NCBI RefSeq assembly: GCF_029407905.1
Contig: NC_073627.1
Span: 133,747,697-133,811,696 of the forward strand
DNA: 64,000 bases
Reading direction: 5' to 3'
DNA from: Bubalus kerabau
Taxonomy: Eukaryota > Chordata > Mammalia > Artiodactyla > Bovidae
This document shows, piece by piece, positions 21,472 to 31,615 of this stretch. The notes below the pieces were generated by a model that was not told the origin of the DNA, did not search any database, and saw only the letters and a program-made list of their open reading frames with translations. The first letter of the stretch is position 1. The number at the start of each line of letters is the position of its first letter. Made by a program: the position numbers and the translations under genes.

Positions 21472-22940
21472 TTTCAGTGCATGGATTCTGTGAGCTGCAA
21501 CACCACAAAACATTTCACAGTGGTGTTTATAAACATTTTCATCCTAAGCCCGACCCTGGGGGGCTCCCTGGAACACACTAGAGCAGTCTGGAACACAGCT
21601 GTGACCATCCCCGCTTGGCCACACTCCAGAGAAGGCTCCTTTGGGTGGCACTAGTGTCTCAGTGGCACCACGTCTTGAGTGTCTGGTGGGTACATCAGAG
21701 TGTCTTGACCTGCTAGGCCTAAGTGTGTGCACTATATTCAATGCCCCTATTGGCGTCAGGTTTTTCTAAGTCATCTGCACTCTGAACTCCATTTGTGAAG
21801 ACTGTGGGATTCACAGAGTGACCACCCATCCTGTTGTGCTTGGAACTTCCCTGGGAGGCGAGACTGCAGCACTAAAACCTGGAAAGTCCCAGTAAAACTG
21901 AGATAAGTTGGTGGTCTCATCTAGTCTGGAGGGTGGGATTAGTACAAGAGAAGACTGAATTAGTCCTGGCGACACCCTGAGTTGCCGCTTGGCCTCTCAC
22001 TGAGTGGCTGCTGTCTGGGGTGATGTGACAGGAAACCAAGGAAGGACAGCTGCCTCAGTACCTCTCAGGGCTGCGATCTTGGGCTCCTGGAGGGAAGTGT
22101 CTATAGGGAGGGCTGAGTCATGAATTGGGGTGGGGATTGGCAAAGAAGAATGTACGTGGACAGGATGGGTGAATCGTTACGTTGGAGGGAGAAAGAAAGG
22201 GGAGAATTGAGCATATGGGTTAGCCCTCATGCCCAACATTCCAACAGACCTCAGAGAGAGGAAGAAAGGGCGATGAGGAGGAGGTCCGAGAGGATCTGAG
22301 ATGGGGAGGGTCCAAAAGGCTGAGGGGAACTCTCGGAAGGGGAAAGAGCGTGGAAAGGAGACGATGGAGAGGGCGGGGGTAAGACGGGGAATGCCAGTTG
22401 GTCCAGTGTGCGGCAGCAGAAGGAAGGACCAGACAAAGATGCTGGGTGAGGGTGGGGCCTCATTGTGATGTAAATGCAGCGATGGGGAGGGGGAGGCAGC
22501 TGCGGAAGGAAGGGGGAGGGTCCACTGCAGAAACAGCGGTGGAGATGAATGCAGAGATTATATCAGAGCTGCTGCTTGTGGAGATCTGATTTCTTTTGTG
22601 CAGCTGTCACAGGCCGGGTGAGCTGTTATTAACGAAAAGAAGTCAGGGCTTAGCAGAAAGGAGGTGTGTGGTTGAGTGTATCTTAGCATGGCAGGAGAAA
22701 ACATGAAGCCTGCAGAAACGAAGCTTTCAGGGACAGGGGCACATTTTAATAGCAAGAGACTTCTGAAAAGCTAGTAGCTACTACTCTCTCCCCCACTGCC
22801 AAAACCCAAAACATTTAAGAGTAAAAAATAAAGAATAAAGTCAAAATGAATCTTCAAAACCCCCTAAATTGAAGCAATTTTTAAATTAAAAGATAAATTA
22901 TAGAATCCTTGAAGATACTTGTTTGTTTTAAAACACAAAA
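21472..22940. other. Unassigned unique sequence, with a purine-rich tract
   Basis: No transposon recognised. 22,180-22,560 is strongly purine-rich on the + strand (many GGA, GAA and GGGGAGG runs). 22,790-22,930 is AT-rich. Confidence 0.4.
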
Positions 22941-22946
22941 TGACTT

Positions 22947-23082
22947 AGACTTTTCCTTGGTAGTCCAGTGGTTAAGACTTCATGCTTCCAATGCAGGGGG
23001 TGCAGGTTTGATCCTTGGTCAGGGAAGCAAGATCCCACATGCCTCAAGTGGTGTGACCAAAAAGAAAAAAAAAAAAATACAA
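22947..23082 (+). mobile_element. CHR-type SINE
   Basis: Forward copy: 'ttttccttggtagtccagtg', 'ggtttgatccttggtcaggg', then an A-rich tail ending about 23,077. The flanks aaaatgactta and acaatgacctg are a diverged target duplication. Confidence 0.92.
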
Positions 23083-23324
23083 TGACCTGATGAGTAGATA
23101 ACTATTAAAGGTATTTCCAATACTGGACATCAGAAATGAAGGTAAGTATACAAAAGTGGTGTTGTAACAGGACAAAACCAAGAAAAGAATGGTTTAAGAA
23201 CAAGGCTTTTACCTGGGGGTTTTCATTCTTGAAAGTCATTGGGTCAAAGGGAAGAGGGAAGAGCACTAGAAAAACCCCAGGAGCCTTGGAATGGCAAACT
23301 ACTAAAAGCACCATTTTCCTCTTG

Positions 23325-23540
23325 GGCTTCCCTGGTGGCTCAGAGGGTAAAGCGTCTGCCTACAATGCAGGAGACCTGGGTTTGATCCCTGGGCTGGGAA
23401 GATCCCCTGGAGAAGGCAATGGCAACCCACTCCAGTACTCTTGCCTGGAAAATCCCATGGTCTGTGAAGCCTGGTAGGCTACAGTCCATGGGGTCGCAAA
23501 GAGTTGGACACGACTGAGCGACTTCACGTCACTTCACTTC
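23325..23540 (+). mobile_element. Bov-tA SINE, well conserved
   Basis: Forward full-length copy close to consensus: 'gggcttccctggtggctcag', 'ggtcgcaaagagttggacac', 'gactgagcgacttcacgtca'. Among the least diverged SINEs here, so likely among the youngest. Confidence 0.96.
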
Positions 23541-23734
23541 TCCCCACTGAAGAGCCAAGAATCTCACGCAAGCTCCCAAGCCACAGGATGTGTCAGGGCC
23601 ATCTGTGTGTCTGGGGCTGGAGGGAAGAGAGCAGTAAGAGGTTATGTGTGAGAGCCCTCGGTAAACCAGGCGGGTTCTGGTGCCTTAGCTAAGAAGGGTC
23701 GGAATAGCCCCACTGACTGCGAGTCCCTTGGAAT

Positions 23735-23812
23735 GCGCCACCACTCTATCATTAAGCACAGTGCCTGGCACACAGGTGGAGCTCAATAAATGTTCAATGA
23801 ATATATACATAA
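23735..23812 (+). repeat. MIR 3' end
   Basis: 'gcacagtgcctggcacacag', then 'gagctcaataaatgttcaat'. Directly followed by an L1 tail. Confidence 0.65.
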
Positions 23813-24003
23813 AACAGATAACCAACTAATACCTACTGTATAGCACAGGGAACTATACTCAGTATTTTGTAATAACCTATAGGGGAAAATAGTCTGAAAA
23901 AAGAATATATATACATATGACATGACTGAATCACTTTACTGTATACCTGAAACTGACACAACCTTATAAATCAAATATACTTCAATAAATTTTAAAAAAA
24001 AGT
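23813..24003 (+). mobile_element. L1 3' terminus fragment
   Basis: 'actgtatagcacagggaact', 'aatcactttactgtatacct', 'caaatatacttcaataaatt', A-rich end. 5'-truncated, noncoding. Confidence 0.9.
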
Positions 24004-24109
24004 TTAAAATAACATGTTTTCAAAAAGTTCAATGAATGAATGAACTTCCTACCTTAGAACTCTTCTAGTGCAAATGGATCTTCCCCATTCTAGCAGCTTA
24101 AGTTTTATT

Positions 24110-24640
24110 TCTAAAACACAGACCTGATTGCTTCAGGGTGAGATTCTTCACAGCCTCTCCCCCTTGGCAACAACTGTCCTAATTTCCTTCCTCGGAGACT
24201 TGCACTCCCAGGGCACTCATGGTGCCACACGACCTACTCCCAGCCCCGCTTTCCAGCTCTGTTCCGCCCTTCACCCTCCACTGACTGCTCACCATTTCCT
24301 CCAGACACCTCTCAGTACATCCTACACCCAGGGCTTTGCTCAGGCTGTTGGCTCAACCTAGAATCTCTTTCACCACTTGCCCCTGTGACCCCAGCCTTCA
24401 GCCTGTGAGAACCGCCTCTTCAAGGTCCCACTCAAATATCACCTCCTCAGGAAGTGCTCCTGTGTCTCCCTTGCTACTTTGTCTGTCATTTCACAACGGG
24501 GGGTGCCTGGAGGAAGATGAAGCCCTGCACTGGTTTCCTTTTTTCTCTTTAAATCCTTTATTCTTTACTTACATTCTACCCTAATCTTTGGGCTTCTTGA
24601 AGACTAACACTGTTGTCTTTGTCTCCATAGACTCAGCTAT
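24110..24640 (+). repeat. L2 LINE 3' end
   Basis: Clear L2 order: 'gggctttgctcaggctgttgg', 'ctcaaatatcacctcctcag', 'gaagtgctcctgtgtctccc', 'gggcttcttgaagactaaca'. The best-preserved L2 segment in the window. Confidence 0.65.
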
Positions 24641-24670
24641 ATGACTCTTAAGAAAGGAGGGAAAGAGAAA

Positions 24671-24876
24671 GTGTCAGTCACTCAGTCATGTCCGACTATT
24701 TGTTACCCCATAGACTGTAGCCCACCAGGCTCCTCTGTCCATGGAATTCTCCCAGCAAGAATACTGGAGTTTAGTTGCCATTCCCTTCTCCAAGGAATCT
24801 TCCAGACCCAGGAATCAAACCTGGGTCTCCTGCATTGTAGGCAGATTCTTTACCATCTGAGCCAACAGGGAAGGAG
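24671..24876 (-). mobile_element. Bov-tA-type SINE, reverse orientation
   Basis: 'cagtcactcagtcatgtccg' to 'gagccaacagggaagg'. Flanked by purine-rich gaaaggaggga-like sequence on both sides, a likely target duplication. Confidence 0.95.
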
Positions 24877-24951
24877 GGAGGGAGCCAAAGAGGCTCAAAG
24901 AGGTTGGAAGAAGAAATGTTAATGGGTTGGTGTATAAAATGGCAGATTTCC

Positions 24952-25142
24952 CAGACTTCTCTGATGGTCCAGAGAACAATAAGACTCTGCATTCCCAATG
25001 CAGGGCCCTGGGTTTGATCCTTGGTCAGGGAACTAGATCCCACATGCTGCAACTAAAGATTCCGCATGCCGTAACAAAGATCAAAGATGCCACATGCCAC
25101 TCAGACCTGGTGCAGCCAAATAAGGAAATAAATATTTTGTTT
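24952..25142 (+). mobile_element. CHR-type SINE (first of a tandem pair)
   Basis: 'cttctctgatggtccagaga', 'gatccttggtcagggaacta', 'ctggtgcagccaaataagga'. Ends in an AT-rich tail that directly precedes the next CHR copy. Confidence 0.92.
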
Positions 25143-25144
25143 TA

Positions 25145-25308
25145 GGGACTTCCCAGGTGGTCCAGTAGCTAAGACTCTGCCTTTCCAATGCAGGGGGCTG
25201 GGTTTTGATCCCTGGTTAGGGAACGAGATACCACATGCAGCAACTAAGAGTTGACATGCCACACTTAAAGATCCTGCATGCTGCAAAAAAATAAAACAAA
25301 AATAAACC
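25145..25308 (+). mobile_element. CHR-type SINE (second of a tandem pair)
   Basis: 'gggacttcccaggtggtcca', 'gatccctggttagggaacga', tail 'aaataaaacaaaaataaacc'. Same orientation as its neighbour. It most likely inserted into the first copy's A-rich tail. Confidence 0.93.
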
Positions 25309-25309
25309 T

Positions 25310-26188
25310 CAGGTACTTATTCACCTCTAAAATATATAAATATTAAAAAAATGGCTAACTCCCTAGCTTTTTGCCTCAGAAATTGCTGTCATCGGCACTG
25401 AACTTCCTTCTCCTGACACAGCTTCCATCCCAAGATGTACAATTACTACTGAGGGGAGCCAGAGGAGGCATGGACCACCCTCCTATCAGGGCAAGAGTGA
25501 AGATGCTCTCATTGCTTTAGGCACCCCACCTCCATTCTGAGTTTCATCAGAGAAAAGATGAGGGTGGATTTCCCTCCTTTTCTCAGTTCTTTCTTTGGAA
25601 GAATTGGCTGTGATCTTCTTAGAGCATCCTACAGCCGGCCTGTGCCCTTCTTCTTGCTTTAATCTAGCCAGTAATAGCACTAATTGGCAGGACTTGGGCT
25701 CTTTCTCCAGTCTTGTTTTGTCAGGCGTAAAAGTCCTCTCTAATTTTCTGGTTGTGGACACTGTTCCCGCTGGCACTCTTCCTTGGGAGCTCCATTGTCA
25801 CTTGGGCCTCATGAAAGGCCCCTTCCAGCTCGCTCATTTACTGTACCTCATTGTCCACATTCCATTCATTGACATTCTTCAGGATAATTCCTCCTCCCTG
25901 CTGCCACAGGCAGGGCGGCACGTGCGCATGTGTTCAGATCCCTGGTCCCATTAGCAGCGGGGACACTTGAAGCAAAGGACAGTGCTGCCTGAATGGGGAA
26001 CAGCCCTCCCCCTCTAATAGCTGAGGAGTCCTTTGTGCTCATGTGATTTCAAAAAGTATCGGGAGGATTGGTATCCTCTGCAGAGCAGGCTGAGAGGAAT
26101 GGGGCAGGGGGCTCCTAATCTCAAACACTGTCAGCTATATCAGTCTAGACAGATAGCTTTACCTTCCCATTCCTCCCAGAACCAGCTA
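25310..26188. other. Unassigned unique sequence upstream of an ERV LTR
   Basis: No transposon recognised. 25,780-25,980 has mixed composition and could be conserved, but I see no coding or promoter signature. Confidence 0.4.
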
Positions 26189-26192
26189 GTTC

Positions 26193-26674
26193 TGTTAGGG
26201 GAAACATTGAAACCGTCCACCCTGGCCAGGCACCGTAGTAATTTCTCACCCGAGTTATCTTACAACAGGAGGTTTGGGTAAAGAACACGGAACTAAAAGC
26301 TACCACCAACTAGAAGAATTCGGCAAAAAAAAAGAGAGAGGAGATGCCAGTCCCTAAGTCCTACCAACCTCCCAGAATCCTCCTCACTGGAGTCTATCTT
26401 GCCTGAGAGATGCACGCACCACCAGGAAGGACCCTGAGTCAGAGTGATTGACCAGAGATGACCTGGAAACTAACCCCATCACTATAAAACCTGAGACTGT
26501 GAGCCACGTGGCAGAGCAGTTCTGGGTTCACTTACTCTGCTGCTCTCTGCCCGGGCGCCCTTTCCCAATAAAATCTCTTGCTTTGTCAGCACGTGTCTCC
26601 CTGGATAATTCATTTCTTAGTGTTAGACAAGAGCCCACTCTTGGGCCTTGGAAGGAGTCCCCCTTCCTGCAACA
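26193..26674 (+). mobile_element. Solo LTR of a class I (gamma-like) endogenous retrovirus
   Basis: About 482 bp with TG...CA ends (TGTTAGGGG... to ...TGCAACA). A TATAAAA box lies at 26,483-26,489 and an AATAAA signal at 26,567-26,572, so U3, R and U5 can be placed in the usual order. The 4-bp repeat GTTC sits immediately outside both ends (26,189-26,192 and 26,675-26,678). A 4-bp duplication is typical of gammaretrovirus-like elements. No gag, pol or env sequence adjoins it, so it is a solo LTR left after recombination. Exact family not named. Confidence 0.85.
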
Positions 26675-27470
26675 GTTCCAGAGACTCAATCTTCACCTCC
26701 CTCTTGGCTGTCAGCCTGGCATTCAAGGCTCCAGAAGACAGCTCTCAAGTGCCTTCCAGGCTTTTCCTCTGTTTCCTCCCTACACTGAATTCCATTCCAA
26801 CCAGTCAAGTGTGCTTCTAGGATCTGTGGCTCATACTTGGCTTATGCATTCTCTCCAATCACTGCTTAGGGACCGGGTGGTTGTGATGGCAGAATGGCTG
26901 TTGTATCTCAGTAAGTAACTCAGCAAAAACAGTCTTTAACAGTTTTCAAGGTAATGGTTAACAAGATGGTTATTAGGACTGTGGAGAAAGTCATTAGAGG
27001 AAGCAGAGCAAAAGTAAGTCTCTTATATAGGAGATATAAGAGAAAATAATCAGTGGACCGGAAGGGCTTTCTTTATGACCTAACTCTATCACCTGCCCAT
27101 CAAACTATAGGCCCAGCCCCTCCTGACCTGAACTCAGAATCAGGCTTGTTTCTCCCTAATTAGGACAGCAATACTCCCCTGAGTACTGAAATCCCACCAC
27201 CAGGCCTTCCAGGACCTACTCTAGGCCTCCCCTTCCATGAAAGAACACACTGTTCTGTTCCCCACAAGGGCCTGCAGTCCTTCTGGTGACTGTGGGCTTC
27301 ATGGCAGTGCCCTCACGCAGCACTCTGAAGGGTCCTGCTTGTGCTAACTGAGTAGGACCCTATGGGGCCTGCCCCAGACAGACCTTCCCGCTTATCCTCG
27401 GCTTTAGCTCCTCTGGGAAATACCTAGATAATAGTATTTGATGCACATTTCCTGAGTTGTTTTACAGATG
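26675..27470. other. Unassigned sequence between two LTRs
   Basis: Contains no retroviral coding similarity that I can see. A 156-codon frame (26,448-26,918) starts inside the LTR and has no domain. Confidence 0.4.
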
Positions 27471-28045
27471 TGACCTGCTCCCCTCCCCCCAAATGGAGGA
27501 ACTGCTTGATGACCATGAGCACACAGCCCCAGGCGTCCTGGAGCCCAGGGACAGAAAATGCTAAGCCCCATGGCATCACCCTCGCCATCAGCCAATCAGA
27601 GAACTGTGCACAAGGTGATCAAGCACCCTGTGACTCCCCACCCCACCTCCACCTGGCTTTTAAAAATGCTTTGCTGAAACCTTTTGGAAGCTCAAGGCTT
27701 TTTAGGGCATGAGCCATTCATCTCCTTGCATGAGAGCATATCGAAATGCTTCAGTCGTGTCCAACTCTTTGCCACCCCATGGACTGTAGCCCACCAAGCC
27801 CAGAGGTCCATGGGTTTCTCCAGGCAAGATTACTGGAGTGGGTTGCCATTTCCTTCTACAGGGGATCTTCCCAACTCAGGAATCAAACCCGTATCTCCTG
27901 CATTGCACTCAGATTCTTTAATGCTGAGCCACCAGGGAAGCCTGTCTCCTTGCATGGCCTTGCAATAAACCTTTCTCTGCTCCAGACTCAACGTTTCAGG
28001 TTGTTTGGCTTCTCTGTGCGTCGGGTACATGAACTTGTGTTAACA
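27471..28045 (+). mobile_element. Second class I ERV LTR, split by a Bov-tA SINE
   Basis: Retroviral promoter layout: CCAAT at 27,592-27,596 ('gccaatcagagaactgtgca'), a TATA-like 'ttttaaaaatgctttgctga' around 27,657, and AATAAA at 27,964-27,969 followed by 'cctttctctgctccagactc' and 'gtgcgtcgggtacatgaact'. The sequence differs from the LTR at 26.2 kb, so this is a separate family. Outer limits are approximate because no clean duplication was found. About 360 bp remains once the SINE is removed. No coding region attached. Confidence 0.7.
27733..27944 (-). mobile_element. Bov-tA SINE inserted in the LTR, 12-bp target duplication
   Basis: Full-length reverse copy. Perfect flanking repeat tctccttgcatg at 27,721-27,732 and 27,945-27,956. 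It separates the LTR's TATA region from its AATAAA signal. Confidence 0.97.
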
Positions 28046-28284
28046 CATGTGCACACATAGCTATTCAGATGACAGCCCTGATGTCTGGAGGGAAGAAGCA
28101 GGGGCTCATAGCTCTGTGATTCCCTAGAGCACCCTGTGGGAAAAGTCTGCATCACAGCAGCTGCTCCCAGGCTCCCTGACTGGCGGCGCAGATCCGTGTT
28201 TGCTTGCCTAGAGAAATGATGACGTTTGTTCTGCCGGAGATAGGACCTGGTGGGTCACTGCTTTTGAATAGGGGCATTTTGTAG

Positions 28285-28432
28285 TCAAAAGATTACAGGC
28301 TTTCAGATCACACTGATGTGGACTGTACTGTCCCTGGCCATGGACTACTAGCTGTAAGGCCATGGGGAAGCTACTTAACTGCTTTGAACCCCCAGTCTTT
28401 CTGTTTTTGAAAATTGCAGTTGAATTTCTTGG
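28285..28432 (+). repeat. MIR SINE
   Basis: 'ctttcagatcacactgatgt', 'ctactagctgtaaggccatg', 'gaagctacttaactgctttg', 'tttctgtttttgaaaattgc'. Confidence 0.65.
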
Positions 28433-28575
28433 GCTAGAGAATTCTTTATTATAAGCTGCAGTCCCATGTATTGCAGGAAGTTTAGCAACATCCCTGGCCT
28501 CCATTTACTAGATGCCAGTTGTCCTGGCTCTCTGCCCCACCTCCCCTGCCCAGGCATAACAATGAAAAATGTCTT

Positions 28576-28756
28576 AGGGACTTTCCTGATGATCCAGTGG
28601 TTGAGAATCCACCTTCCAATACAGGGGAGTAGGGTTCGACCCCTGATTGGGGAACTAAGATTCCACAAGCTTCGGGGTAACTAAACCTACATGCTGCAGC
28701 TAGAGAAGACTGTGTATCACAACAAAGACCTAGCACAGGAGAAAAAAAAAAAAAAG
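28576..28756 (+). mobile_element. CHR-type SINE
   Basis: 'gggactttcctgatgatcca', 'gggttcgacccctgattggg', 'caacaaagacctagcacagg', then A(14). The flank motif cttag recurs on both sides. Confidence 0.93.
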
Positions 28757-28849
28757 GCTTAGATAGTGCTAAATATTTCCCATGGGAGGAAAATGGATCC
28801 CAGTAGAAAAGCACTGATATATACAGCTAGGGTTGTTCTTAAGTTTGTG

Positions 28850-28985
28850 CTTAACTGCTCAGTCGTGCCCAGCTCTTTTCAAGCCTATGGACTGTAGCCC
28901 ACCAGGCTGCTATCTCAATGGGATTCTCCAGGCAAGAATACTGGAGTGGGCTGTCACTCCCTTCCCTAGGGCATCTTCCTGGTTC
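28850..28985 (-). mobile_element. Bov-tA SINE, truncated, reverse orientation
   Basis: The BovB-like tail and first core are present ('ctgctcagtcgtgcccagct', 'gcaagaatactggagtgggc'). The tRNA head is missing. Confidence 0.88.
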
Positions 28986-29004
28986 TGAAGATTGGATGAT
29001 GTGA

Positions 29005-29062
29005 TAGTGAATGTAAAATAAAGTATCTGCATAGAATAGGTGCTCAATAAACTTTAGTTCCA
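29005..29062 (+). repeat. MIR/L2 3'-end fragment
   Basis: 'agaataggtgctcaataaac' is the conserved 3' core. Short. Confidence 0.5.
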
Positions 29063-29840
29063 TTTGCCTTTGTAAGTAGAATTTGGCATTTCCCTTCCAT
29101 CCTTTGGGGCTTCAGAAGTGGGTGGAGTGGGGATGGCTCAGCTTGGTGGAGGATGTTTGAGCCCAGGGACCTCCCCCAGAAGTTTCCTAGGTCTCAGAGG
29201 AGACCTTTCATGCATGCTCAGGTGTGTCTGCAAGTATCTGATGGGAAAGGGGCGGTAGACCCGGAGGTCCAGAGATGGATGTGGGTTCAACAGTTTTCTC
29301 TAGAAGACTTTTCCAAGGAGACAGCCTGTTTCAGCTTCAACTTCTCCTCTCCACCTGGTTGTTCTGGGGAGACACATGGTCAATTCTAGACAAAGGACCA
29401 CAGCACACAAAGAGAAGCAGTTCATAGCAGGAAGGACTGTGGAAGTACCGCTGAGATGCTACACTGGGCGGGGCACAGGAAGGCAGGACTCGGAGCCTCC
29501 TGGCTGTACTGCAGACCCCAGAGGGCAGAGTGCCAGCCCGCCTTGGCCTCAGCGCATCTGGCCAGTGCAACTACCAAGTCCTGCCTGCCCAGCTCCAGGC
29601 CTTTCCATGGAGGCAGGAAGACAGAGGAAGGAGAGAACTCTCTAGAGGCTTCACTTCCTTCTGGGCCAGAATCCATGTAAATCTTTCAAGTTCACAGTTG
29701 GGTTCCCATGGCAGGCAACACTGACCCAATATAGGGAATTTCAGAGTGGCTCGTTATACATACCCCTACCACCCACCTCCCCCCAACTCCTGTGAGAGTT
29801 TTTTAGATCTTTTGTTGATGTTGTTTAATGGTGGAGTAGT
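29063..29840. other. Unassigned unique sequence
   Basis: No repeat recognised. GC-richer around 29,440-29,640, where several short frames are open on both strands without domains. Confidence 0.4.
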
Positions 29841-30116
29841 AAATATTCATCAGAAGGACTGAAGCTGAAGCTCCAATACTTTGGCTATCTGATGCAAAGA
29901 GTGACTCACTGAAAAAGACCCTGATGCTGGGAAAGATTGAGGGCAGGAGGAACAGGGGGTGACACAGGATGAGATGGTTGGATGGCATCATTGACTCAAT
30001 GGAGATGAGTTTGAGCAAATTCCTGGAGATGGTGAAGTCAGGGAAGCCTGGCGTGCTGCAGTCCATGGGGTTGCAAAGAGTCAGACAGGACTTAGCAACT
30101 GGACGACAATAGCAGC
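29841..30116 (+). mobile_element. BovB LINE 3' end, 5'-truncated
   Basis: 'gctgaagctccaatactttg', 'gatgagatggttggatggca', 'cagacaggacttagcaactg', 'gacgacaatagcag' end. Confidence 0.94.
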
Positions 30117-30608
30117 AAGTAATGACAATGGCCTAGAGGCTTAAACTTGCTCCCCTGGGCTGTTGACTAGTGAGGTCTTGCATGGTTCTGAGTGAGTAAT
30201 TCTCTCCGAGGCTCCTCTCCATCCTCTGCTCTTGGGCATCAAGGTCAATAGTCTCTCTGATACAGACACTTTAAGAGAATCTGATGAGATCAGAAACCAA
30301 AGAGGCTTTCAGTGGAAAGACAGGACTGTTGATGTATACCCACTGCCAAGTTCAGCCTCATGCTGAGAGCAACAGCCTGCAGCAGAGCCATTTAAAGAGA
30401 GTCCTGGGATGAAAGAACCAAGTTAAAAGAGTGAGCACAGACCACAGCTGGCCATCTCTGAGAGACCAGAGCAGACTGTCCTTGGAAGATTAACGAGGTC
30501 AGTGTGCTCAGAGGTGGGAGCCTGCAGCCTTCTGCTGGGAAAGGGGTCCAGCAGAGCAATGGGCAAGGTGGGGAGAATTTATTGTGTTTGGATTGGCTTT
30601 AATCATGA
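30117..30608. other. Unassigned unique sequence
   Basis: No repeat or exon recognised. Confidence 0.4.
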
Positions 30609-30610
30609 GA

Positions 30611-30835
30611 AGGGCTTTCCAGGTGGTGCAGTGGTAAAGAATCTGTCTGCCAGTGCAGGAGATACATGAGATGTGGGTTTGATCCCTGGGTCAGGAAGAT
30701 CCCTTGGAGGAGAAAATGAGAACCCACTCCAGTATTCCTGCCTGGAGAATCCCATGGACAGAGGATTCTGGTGGGCTACAGTCCATGGGGCCACAAAGAG
30801 GCAGACATGACAGCACAAAACACAGCAACAACAAG
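30611..30835 (+). mobile_element. Bov-tA-type SINE
   Basis: 'gggctttccaggtggtgcag', 'atgtgggtttgatccctggg', 'gcagacatgacagcacaaaa' and the CAACAA end. Confidence 0.95.
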
Positions 30836-31063
30836 AGAAAGCGTAAAAGAAAGGGACATTTCACAGGTTTTTTTAAAATGGGACACTGAGCTTCAAAAGC
30901 CCCAAAGGTACTTTCTTCAAGTGGATCTGTCCTACGCAGAGGGAGCTGTGGCTCTGACTGGGTGGGTAACTGACGCATCCTCGCTCTGTACCCACTCTAC
31001 CCTCCCTGAGCATCTGCATCGTCTCTCCCTGGCATGTGGCATGACCTTTAAGAGGGCCTGCTC

Positions 31064-31206
31064 AGGGACTTCCCTGGGGGTCCAGCGGTTAAGATCTCAT
31101 GCTCCTAGTCAAGGGGCTCAGGTTTGATCTCTGGTTGGGGAACTAAGATTCCACATGCCACATGGAAAGGCCAAAAAATAATAATAATAATAATAATTGT
31201 TAAAAA
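31064..31206 (+). mobile_element. CHR-type SINE with (AAT)n tail
   Basis: 'gggacttccctgggggtcca' head, 'tttgatctctggttggggaa', then a tail expanded into about seven AAT units at 31,177-31,197. The first of two tandem CHR copies. Confidence 0.93.
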
Positions 31207-31207
31207 G

Positions 31208-31322
31208 ACTTCCCTGGTGGCACAGTAGTTAAGACTCTACACTTCCACTGCAGAAGGTTCTGATTCAACCCCTGGTTGGGCATGTTCTGTATGCCATGTG
31301 GTGTGGTCGGGGGTAGGGGGAG
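31208..31322 (+). mobile_element. CHR-type SINE (tandem second copy)
   Basis: 'gacttccctggtggcacagt', 'gattcaacccctggttgggc', 'gccatgtggtgtggtcgggg'. Its insertion point is the tail of the preceding CHR. Confidence 0.92.
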
Positions 31323-31615
31323 GGGAGAAAGAGGATCTGTGTCTCTTTCCAATAACCCATCTGAACAAAGGTCTTCTAAACACAGATTTCAACACTCACA
31401 TCTTATCTTCCTGATAACCTTTTCCTACTCCAAAGGCTTATCTCATCAAGACCCACAGCACCATCTGATAGTATCAGCAAACTTCTGCCTTAAGAGGGGA
31501 AATCAAGACTTGTGCTTGATGCCTATCTTCCCATTGACTTCCTCATGGACAGAGCTTGGCCAAGAGTCTTAATTCTCTGATCCCCTTTCTTATCTTTGAG
31601 AAGGACAGAAAGATC
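31323..31615. other. Unassigned unique sequence
   Basis: No repeat or exon recognised just outside the BovB pair. Confidence 0.4.

Noticed and set aside
26448..26918. 156-codon ORF overlapping the solo LTR
   Set aside because: Starts in the LTR U3/R region and continues into unassigned flank. Not a retroviral protein.
26193..28045. The two ERV LTRs as ends of one provirus
   Set aside because: Their sequences differ throughout, and the roughly 0.8 kb between them shows no retroviral coding similarity. They are separate insertions.
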